Below the pieces are notes generated by a model, which made no database searches, was not told the origin of the DNA, and worked only from the letters and a program-made list of their open reading frames with translations. Below are positions 55,869 to 64,000 of a stretch of DNA of 64,000 bases, piece after piece (within the stretch, counting starts at the first letter, position 1; each line of letters starts with the position of its first letter). A program made the position numbers and the translations under genes. This stretch comes from Haberlea rhodopensis (taxonomy: Eukaryota > Streptophyta > Magnoliopsida > Lamiales > Gesneriaceae). The stretch spans positions 1 through 64,000 of the forward strand of contig CAJQUN010000143.1 in the NCBI GenBank assembly GCA_907163345.1. The letters are read 5' to 3'.

Positions 55869-57026
55869 CAATCGATATGCTAACGTACCAATACGTTGCA
55901 ACACCTCATACGAAGCAACGTATCGTGGAGACAACTTTCCACGTTTACCAAATCGTACCACACCTTTAAAAGGTGAGATTTTCAAGAATACTCGATCATC
56001 AACTTGAAATTCAAGTGGTCTACGTCGCTTATTGGCATAAGCAGTCTATCTATCCTGAGAAGCTTGCAATTTCAATCTGATCAGTTTCAATTTCTCCTCC
56101 ATTTCACGTAGCATTTCTGGTCCCTGAAGTGCAGTCTGATCAACATCATCCCAATATAATGGCGATCTACAACGTCGCCCATACAGTGCCTCAAATGGTG
56201 CCATCTGGATACTAGTTTGGTAACTGTTAATGTACAAAAATTCCACTAATGGCAACGAATCTTGCCACGAGTTATCAAACTCCAATACACAGGCACGCAA
56301 CATATCCTCAAGCGTCTGTATCGTACGTTCTGTCTGTCCATCTGTCTGAGGATGATATACTGTACTCAATCGTACTTCCATCCCTAGTGCTGACTGTAAT
56401 CCTTCCCAAAAATGAGAAGCAAATCTCGGATCTCTATCCGATACAATTGAAATTGGCATGCCATGTAGTCTCACTATATTTTGAATATATAATTGTGCCA
56501 TTTTCAAATAAGTAAATGTCATACTGTAAGGTATAAAGTGAGCTACTTTCGTCAGTCTATCAACAATTACCCAAATTGCATCAAAGCCAGAGGAAGTCCG
56601 TGGCAAATAGGTAACAAAATCCATTGTAACATGTTCCCATTTCCATTGAGGAATCTCCAAACTCCTCAATTCACCTCCTGGTCTTTGTCGTTCTGCTTTT
56701 ACTTGTTGACAGATCAAACACCGTTTCACAAAGTTCGGCACATCCTGTTTCATGCGTTTCCACCAGAATTTGGTATGCAAATCTTTATACATTTTCTTTC
56801 CTCCAGGATGTATACTGTAACGACTACAATGTGCACGCTGTAGTATTTCTTGGCGTAGTCCTAATGCAGCCGGTACTACCCAACAGTTTCTATATTTCAA
56901 CGTTCCATCACTGGCAATTACAAATTGAGATGTTTGTCCTTGACATAACATTTCCTTCCAATGTTGTACCTCATCATCAGTAACTTGTGACGTTCTGATT
57001 TTCTCAAAGATATCGGGTTCAACCAA
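55869..57026 (-). pseudogene. TEK-B integrase
   Basis: 57026-56046 is open and holds the HHCC finger (HPGGKKMY, RCLICQQVKAERQ) and the DDE core: MDFVTYLPRT, VSDRDPRFAS, and TDGQTERTIQTLEDM. A TAG (about 56045-56047) interrupts the frame just after QASQDR; open coding then continues to the LARD-3 insertion at 55874. Integrase would insert the cDNA in the nucleus. Confidence 0.88.
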
Positions 57027-57834
57027 TAATGTTGATACCCGTATGGCACTCTTTCAATATCATAGTCATAACCCAAGGTACAACAAGAAGTCATCAAAGC
57101 TGATAAATACATCATGTCATTAGCAGTATTATGAACTTTTCGACTTAAGGCATCTGCTGTGAGATTACCCTTTCCTGGATGATATTCGATCTCACAATCA
57201 TAATCCTTTAAGAGATCCATCCATCTCCTTTGCCTCATATTCAACTCTGCTTGAGTGAATAAAAACTTTAAACTTTTATGATCAGTATAGATGGTAAATG
57301 ACGTACTATATAAATAGTGTCGCCATATCTTCAAGGCAAAGATAATGGCTGCCAACTCCAGATCATGCACTGGATATTTCATTTCATGTGGCTTTAATTG
57401 TCGTGATGCATAAGCCACTGCATGTTTATCCTGCATCAATACACAACCTAACCCAATGCATCAGTATAAAGAGCAAACTTGTCGTGCTCTGATGGAATAA
57501 TCAACACTGGAGCAGTAGTTAACCGATGTTTCAGTTCCTGAAAACTATGCTCACATGCGTCTGACCATCTAAATGGTACTCCCTTTTGTGTCAGTTGTGT
57601 AAGTCGTTTGGCAATTGCTGAAAATCCTTCAACAAACCGTCTATAATATCCAGCCAAACCCAAGAAACTACGAATCTCTGGCACAGAAGTGGGTGATGAC
57701 CAATTCAACACCGCTTCTATCTTTCTCGGATCAACAGATATACCATCTTTCGATATCACATGTCCCAAAAATCCTACACTGGTCAACCAAAACTCACACT
57801 TACTGAGTTTGGCATATAACTGATGTGTTCTCAA
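56918..57834 (-). pseudogene. TEK-B RT thumb/connection and RNase H, frameshifted
   Basis: 57834-57448 holds the RT C-terminal region (LGHVISKDGISVDP, FLGLAGYYRRFVEGF) and the start of RNase H (FALYTDA). A frame change near 57445 leads to 57439-56918 with IYTDHKSLKFLF and KGNLTADALSRK. A further frame change near 57000-57060 leads to integrase. Confidence 0.85.
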
Positions 57835-58877
57835 TAACTGAACACCAGGTGTAAATGTTGGACATGCTCATTCTCACTCCGAGAATAGATCAATATATCA
57901 TCAATGAACACAATGAAAAATTGATCAAGGTATTCCTGGAAAACTCGATTCATCAAACTCATGAAAATAGCTGGAGCATTCGTCACACCAAATGGCATCA
58001 CTATGAACTCATAATGTCCATAGTGAGTTCTAAATGTTGTTTTCTGTACACCTCCTTCCCTCACACGTATTTGATGATAACCAGATCTCAAATCAATCTT
58101 AGAATAGATCATATATCCCTGTAATTGATCAAACAAATCATCAATACTAGGAAGAGGATATTGATTCTTTATAGTTACCTTGTTCAACTGTCTATAGTCA
58201 ATGCAAAGTCCCATTGAACCATCCTTCTTCTTAACAAACAATACCGGAGCACCCCAAGGCGATACACTAGGACGTATGTACCCCTTGTCCAATAGATCTT
58301 GTAATTGAGTTTTCAACTCTCTCAATTCCGAAGGTGCCATTCGATATGGTGCTCGTGAAATTGCAGAAGTATCAGGCACTAACTCAATACCAAAGTCTAC
58401 TTCTCGACTTGGTGGAAATCCAGGAATCTCATCTGGAAATACATCTGCATACTCTGCAACCACTGGTATATCCTCCATTCTTCTTTCTACTTTCTTATCT
58501 GTGACATCCACAGCATATATCACATATCCCGTATGTCCACGTTCTAACAAACGAGAAATTCTAAGAGCAGATATCAATGGAATCTTAGCACGTGATCCTT
58601 GTCCATAGAATATCCATTGATTTCCAGTATCAGACTGAAATCTCACTGTCTTCTGATAACAATCCTCAATCACATCATCAGGAGCTGCCTCTGCTTGCTT
58701 CTTATTCAATGCATACACCTGAGCCTGAGGTGGTCCTGTCCTCTGTCCTCCACCAGTCCGTGGAATACCCTGTGGTCTCTGCTGCACTGTACTCTCTGAT
58801 ATATTCCCTCTCATCTGTTGTCCCCCAGCTTGAGGACAATCTCTGATCATGTGCCTGTCCTCCCACATCGGAAACAA
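57831..58877 (-). pseudogene. TEK-B zinc knuckle tail, deleted protease and RT
   Basis: Open 348-codon frame, shifted relative to gag. Soon after the N-terminus, near 58670, sequence equivalent to TEK-A before its protease (APDDVI) joins directly to sequence after it (DCYQKTVRF). The DTGA active site and about 100 residues are absent, without loss of frame. RT follows with CIDYRQLNKV and FIDDILIYS intact; MGLCIDY replaces the usual MRLCIDY. Confidence 0.87.
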
Positions 58878-59782
58878 ACCGGAGTACCCAGTTGTGGATA
58901 ATCTCGTTTAAAATGTGGCCCTCCACACTTAAAACATTGTAATCCTCGACCAGTGCTACTACTACTACCTTGGGACTGTCCTTTGGTACCTCGTTCACCA
59001 CCCTTTCGCCGAACAAATCGCTTCCCACTAAATCGAGAGGAAGATGCACCACCTCGTGATGATTTAAATGGTTCTCCTCTAGGTCTCATACTTTCTGATG
59101 TAGGTAGTTGGGATTGTCCTACATCCTTGTACACTCCTACAGCAATCTCAGCCATTTCAGCTCTAGTCAATGCTTCTTCATATGACGTAGGGTTATTAGA
59201 AATCACCCTATCAAACAACTCAGGCCTCAAGCCCTTCACAAACTGTCTGATCTTTGCTTTTGTGTTTGCAGCAATATGCGGTACATACCGTAACAATGAA
59301 GAATACTGCACAGCATAATCAGACACTGTCATTGTTCCTTGTTTCAAATTTGTAAACTCATCTTCTTTCCTCTGTCTTGCAGCCATAGAGAAATAATGAT
59401 CCAGAAACCGAGTTCTAAAAACATCCCAATTCACTGTCTGTCCTTGAGCTCTCAGCTCAATCAATGTGGCCTTCCACCACATCATAGCTTTCTTTGCCAT
59501 CTGGAATTCAGCTAAACGTATCCAGGCGGACTTGGCACATGGGGCTGACACAAAGATCTGTTCAATACGTTCCAACCATTCCTCTGCTTGTTCCCCTGAT
59601 TCAGTACCCTCAAAGCGAGGTGGCTGATAATTCAGAAACTGTGTCAAAGTCAATTCCCCAGGTAACAGTACCTGTTCCACTGGCCCTTGCCCAAATGGTG
59701 GTGGTGGCACAGGCGCCAATCCAACACTAGTGTTGCCACTCATGGCATCCCCAACCTCATCGTGTGGTATTCGGTCTGCCAT
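58847..59782 (-). pseudogene. TEK-B gag (capsid plus zinc knuckle), frameshifted at end
   Basis: 311 open codons from ATG 59782, about 160 bp after the primer site. A Pro-rich N-terminus leads into the retrotransposon gag domain (FEGTESGEQAEEWLERIEQIF, WWKATLIEL, FRTRFLDHYF, EFTNLKQGTMTVSDYAVQY, FVKGLRPEL), then a basic Ser/Gly/Arg linker and zinc knuckles CFKCGGPHFKRD and CFRCGRTG. A frameshift inside the second knuckle (about 58850-58875) separates it from pol. Capsid forms the cytoplasmic particle. Confidence 0.88.
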
Positions 59783-59927
59783 TACTGCAAATACAGGTTA
59801 CCAACAACAACAAATATATAAAGCATGTCAGTATAACATTATATCATGACTCATAACATGCTTTCAACGTATTGGGTAACTCCCTAATACCTTCCTCTAC
59901 CCTTGTTCACCCCGTTCTCGAACCACT

Positions 59928-59939
59928 GCTCTGATACCA
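59928..59939 (-). other. TEK-B primer-binding site (initiator tRNA-Met)
   Basis: TGGTATCAGAGC, minus strand, four bases from the 5' LTR. Confidence 0.92.
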
Positions 59940-59943
59940 CTAA

Positions 59944-61911
59944 TGTGGGGTCCTCGTTACTTAATCCGTTATGTATCAGTTCATTGATACATATGTGAGT
60001 AAGAATTAAGTAAAACAGACACTGATTAAGAGTTTTGTTATGTAGGTTGTTACAAGTTGACAAAAACCATGTCCTAATATACTTAATCCGTTATGTATCA
60101 GTTCATTTATACATATGTGAGTAAAAATTAAGTAAAACAGACACTGATTAAGAGTTTAGTTATGTAGGTTGTTACAAGTTGACAAAAACCATGTCCGAAT
60201 ATACATCATATATACAGCAAAACAACCTAGATCAAAACTCCTAAGCAGTGGTTCAGCTCGCAGCGGAAAATGACTCACAATCCCGTCCTCCCACGTCTAT
60301 GAGTCCCTACAGAAACAATCACACAACATGAGTATAGATAAACAATCATCTCAGTGCGATATCAATAAAAACATAAACGATAAAGCACTATAAACATCCA
60401 ATTGTCCTGTATCACGCATCATCAAATGCAATTATGTCATGACATGTCTCATTCCTCATCCTGTTTTAACCAGACCAATATGGTATGTCTATCTCAGCTC
60501 AATATGTCAGTGGAACCCTCTCACATCTTCATATTAGCAGCACATATCATAGTACCATCCTAACATGTATCTCTCATGCCAAAGCATATGTAGCATACCT
60601 CTCGTGGCAACAATCGTAGCCAAAGAATATACCCAACACTGGCATATCTATCGTGGCACCGATCTCAGCCAAAGCATACGCTACACATCGTGACATCCCT
60701 CTCAACAATATAATATTATGAATGCACATGCATATGATGTAAATATATGATACCATGCTCACATCATCATCACAACAATATCATATACTTGTACGTCAAA
60801 ACGTACCTGTTCTGTGACACAAACGATATAAATTAGGCGTCAATGTCTAACCGCCTCGTTGCCCCGTCCCCTGTGATGATGCTACAACAATATGAACAAT
60901 ATAACATGTTACAATAGGCTTCAAAATCAAATTCTACAACAATATACCATTTTTCGAAATCTTGACCCTAGCGATCGATCGCCACATTTCACCGATCGAT
61001 CGCCATATGTTCTGTTCCATCGCGATCGATCGCCAATGTGTTATGTTTCCTCGCGATTGATCTCCATATTTTCACCGATCGATCGCCAAGTCATTTCACC
61101 GCCTTGTTTTTGCTCTGTCTTCGGCGATCGATCGCCATAGGGCTCGCGATCGATCGCCGAGGTCTGAACATTTCAGAACTTGGCGATTTTGAGCATATCC
61201 TCATGGTTCTTCTTCTACAACTCAACTCCAACCATGAAACTTTGCTCACCAATATACCTAGCATCATATAAACATCTTTCTAGCATATGTCCAATCATTT
61301 CTTTGCATGATAACAAGTTTCAATTCAAATCATAGAAGAATAATAACCATGCTTCAAATTTCCATCAACTAAGTACATATACATCATATGCTATGAAATT
61401 CTTACCAAGAAGATATGAATTCACTTCTCTCAACTTTCTAGCTTGATTACCAAGTGAAACCCAAGCCAAAAGTTGCAAACCTAAGGAAAGAGCTAGAGAG
61501 GAGCTTGGTAAAGATTTGTAGGTGTTTATGGTGTAGTATGTGATTATCATGCTGATTTTCCTTTAATATAAGCTCTTCCAACATAACTCACATTCATATT
61601 AAATTTAACTCACACACACCACATTCAAATTCATATGCAAATCCCCTTAAATTCATGGCCAATAGAAGACTCATCCAACTATGTGATGTATTTCCATGTT
61701 AGGTCTATTTAACACATGTCTATGTTATGCACTTACCTTCTTTGATGTCTCACATACACATATTCATGTTGTTAATTCCAACTAAGTTTCATTCACAAAG
61801 GGCTTTACTCCTGCTCAGTTCAATCCGAACCCGAGTCTACATCGTACTGTAATAAATCATAATTACACCACAATCAAATCACACATATATACGTCATATC
61901 GAGGCATGACA
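59944..61911 (-). repeat. TEK-B 5' LTR with extra tandem duplication
   Basis: Same family as 45021-46869 but about 120 bp longer. The surplus is a tandem duplication spanning about 59957-60197 (the block from ACTTAATCCGTTATG to CATGTCC..ATAT occurs twice). Seven CGATCGATCG-type palindromes at 60970-61160; perfect GTACGT-CAAA-ACGTAC at 60791-60806; TATA-like motif at 61565-61573. Confidence 0.9.
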
Positions 61912-62866
61912 TAATCAGACCCTAAATCATATTATTCAGCCGCCTATCATCATCCAAGAACAAGAGAAGGTTGAAGAAATCCTTTGAAGTGCAAGGAAGG
62001 AAGCAAGGGAAGAAGTATCGTCAACGCACGGATTCGCTCCTACGTTATCGTATTTCTAAACTCTAGTTAATTTGATTTTCAGATTTTATTTGATGTTTAT
62101 GAGGTTGAGAGACGATTAAACATCTTGTTAATTTTATTTGAATTTAATTAAGTTTATTTTATCAAGTTTAGGGAATTTTGTGCTTGAATCATTGATTTGG
62201 TTGTGCTTGAGTGAATTAATTCTTATGTGCATGAATTATAACATTAATGCTATCAAAGCCTAGCTAACTTTGATTGAATTGGTGAATTATAATTGAGATC
62301 GAGAGATGAAATATAATACGCTATAATAATTCGTGTTGTGTGTTTAAGATTTAGATCGAGAGATTAAAACACATACGTGATCACTTTGAATTGAAAGATT
62401 TGAAGTCAACGGTTTTCATAGAGATTTATTCAATATTAAATTGGTTTAAGTGAACGAGATTTACTTGTGTCCATTTAATATTAGTTTCAATATAGCTTGA
62501 GAAAGTGTATTGATTATTTTCGGAAATTCGTCACCTTAAGAATTGATTGATTAGTAATTGTTTTAACAAGCAAATCATTGACGATAACACAATTGAACCA
62601 ACATCGTGATAAATTTCTTGAGCGGAATTCCTTCGCATCTTCAAATGAGTTGTTTTATTTTTGAGTTTTTAAGTTTAGTTAATTAGATAATTAATCATCT
62701 TTTTTGTAGGCTAAATATAATTTTGCTAATTTTATTTGGTACTTATACGTTAGTCACTGTGGGTTCGACATCTTTTCTTTTATATCACTATACTAAAACT
62801 TGACACCGTGCACTTGCGGTATAAAATCGCTACACTGAGAAATATTGTTTAAAATAATAGTGATCA
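61912..62866 (+). repeat. ATH LTR, second part
   Basis: Continues the LTR after TEK-B, starting with the duplicated TAATC. AT-rich, no ORF, with GATCGAGAGAT words at 62297 and 62352. The LTR end is taken as the CA at 62865-62866 because the primer site follows a few bases later. Confidence 0.7.
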
Positions 62867-62872
62867 TGTTTT

Positions 62873-62888
62873 TGGCGCCGTTGCCGGG
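62873..62888 (+). other. ATH primer-binding site (tRNA-Asp type)
   Basis: TGGCGCCGTTGCCGGG, the primer site typical of plant Athila/Tat-type elements, differing from the Met site of every other element in the window. Confidence 0.88.
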
Positions 62889-63041
62889 TACTAATTTGTA
62901 TAATATCATACGAGATTAGTTAATTGTATTTTAGCCATTAATTTTTTTTTTTGTTTTGTTTGTCACTTTTGATCGTTGGATTTACTACAGTCGCATTTCT
63001 CCTTTTGGGTTGATTTTTACAGGTAGTTATTTTCTTGGTGC

Positions 63042-64000
63042 ATGCTAAGGGGTAGCAACCCCACACTCGAGCCGATTGACCCAGAAATCGAGCGTACGTG
63101 TCTAAGAAGAATTACAGAAGCTCGAGCAATGGCTGATAACCATCAAGAAGGGGGCGCGAACAATGAAGCACCGAATCCAAGGTCTATGATGGATTTTGCT
63201 CAACCAGCTTTCCATGGATCACTATCAACCATTACAAGGCCAAGTATTCAAGCCAACAATTTTGAGATAAAGCCGGCTATAATACAGATGATCCAGCATT
63301 CAGTGATGTTTGGGGGGGTAGCCACTGATGACCCGGACGCTCACATCTCCAACTTCTTGGAGATTTGTGACACTTTCAAACATAATGGCTTTTCTGACGA
63401 CGCCATCAAGTTAATGTTATTTCCCTTTTCATTAAAAGATAAAGCTAACGCATGGTTGAACTCTTTACCTGCAGGGGACTCTTTACCTGCGGGATCTATC
63501 ACCACTTGGGAGGGGATGACACAAGCATTTTTATCTAAATATTTTCCCCCTTCCAAGAATGCGAAGATGAGAAACAATATCACCACGTTCGGGCAATACG
63601 ATCCTGAAACACTATATGAGGCGTGGGATTATTTCAAGGATTTGCTTAGGAGATGCCCACACCATGGTCTTCCTATTTGGCTCCAGGTACAAACTTTTTA
63701 TAACTGTTTATTTTCATTTAACCGTTCTATGATAGATGAAGCCTTAGGAGGATCCATTATGGGCAAAACACCGGAAGCGGCTTATGAACTCTTGGAAGAG
63801 ATGGCTTCTAACAGCTATCAATGGCAATCGGAGAGGAATGTGCCAAAGAAACCGAGAGGAGTTCACCAAATTGACGACATCACTGCTCTTTCGGCACAGT
63901 TGGAAGCGTTGAACAAAAAGATAGATAGCATGAGCATGACAGCAATGCAAGCTCAAGTTATTACCTGTGAATTATGTTGAAGCAATCATCCAAGCACTGA
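63042..64000 (+). pseudogene. ATH gag, nonsense codon in zinc knuckle, cut by window end
   Basis: 312 codons from ATG 63042. It contains the Athila-type gag domain (DDPDAHISNFLEICDTFK, AIKLMLFPFSLKDKANAWL, FLSKYFPPSK, LYEAWDYFKDLLRRCPHHG, IQTFYNCL-like). An in-frame 18-bp direct repeat gives SLPAGDSLPAGS at about 63463-63496. The TGA at 63978-63980 lies right after CELC, at the usual start of the gag zinc knuckle, and the same frame reads SNHPST after it, so it looks like a nonsense mutation rather than the real end. The remainder lies outside the window. Confidence 0.85.

Larger units (their letters stand above)
45021..61911 (-). mobile_element. TEK-B: Tekay-type Ty3/gypsy chromovirus, decayed
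   Basis: Minus-strand element; LTRs 59944-61911 (5') and 45021-46869 (3'). Target duplication TAATC (45016-45020 and 61912-61916). Met primer site 59928-59939. Gag, RT, RNase H, integrase and chromodomain are present but broken by at least four frameshifts, a nonsense codon and loss of the protease core. LARD-3 is nested near the integrase/chromodomain junction. It shares primer site, GAGTACGAAATT 3' motif and LTR plan with TEK-A. Confidence 0.94.

Noticed and set aside
1..64000. Cellular protein genes, tRNA, rRNA or other host RNA genes
   Set aside because: No host coding motif, tRNA cloverleaf or rRNA sequence was recognised; every coding segment is retrotransposon-derived. TGGTATCAGAGC sites are primer sites, not tRNA genes.

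Overview
This window is a block of plant repetitive DNA with no host gene that I can support. The organism is almost certainly a flowering plant. The mobile elements belong to plant LTR-retrotransposon lineages: a SIRE-type Ty1/copia with an extra 3' ORF, a Tork-like Ty1/copia, Tekay-type Ty3/gypsy chromoviruses with an initiator-Met primer site and a C-terminal chromodomain, an Athila/Tat-type Ty3/gypsy with the TGGCGCCG primer site, and large non-autonomous elements with 2.1-2.5 kb LTRs. Family names used here (LARD-1, -2, -3, TEK-A, TEK-B, COP-C, SIRE-A, SIRE-B, ATH) are local labels.

Layout. 1-548 is the 3' end of a LARD-type LTR. 549-5751 is SIRE-A (minus strand), broken off inside reverse transcriptase. 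5752-5793 and 22793-26457 are the interior of LARD-2, whose 3' LTR is 26458-28883. LARD-2 is interrupted by LARD-1 (5794-22792, target duplication GATAT), which is itself interrupted by COP-C (10482-18619, minus, target duplication AGATG). 28884-43325 is SIRE-B (plus: rest of RT, RNase H, env-like ORF, 3' LTR). Its env-like ORF is broken by TEK-A (31733-39891, duplication AGCGC) and by a solo LTR (40473-41323, duplication CAGAT). 43326-64000 is Athila-type sequence: 3' non-coding DNA, one LTR, primer site and gag. The LTR is interrupted by TEK-B (45021-61911, minus, duplication TAATC), which is interrupted in its integrase/chromodomain region by LARD-3 (47316-55868, minus, duplication CAATC).

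How the parts relate. TEK-A and TEK-B encode (decayed) chromovirus proteins. The LARD elements encode nothing but share their primer site, a GAGGACGAAA-type 3' end and LTR architecture with them, so they are plausible parasites of TEK-like machinery. TEK-A keeps pol but has lost its capsid; TEK-B keeps capsid but has lost its protease core and has several frameshifts.

The most striking signal is in the non-coding DNA. LTRs of different families carry (i) clusters of the palindrome CGATCGATCG, or TTCGAA in LARD-1/2; (ii) a conserved inverted repeat GTACGT-N3-5-ACGTAC whose spacer is family-specific; and (iii) runs of short perfect hairpins whose stems differ in sequence between families and repeat units while pairing is kept. 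Two internal minisatellite arrays follow the same rule: constant loop, changing but complementary stems. All coordinates and base matches were worked out by eye.
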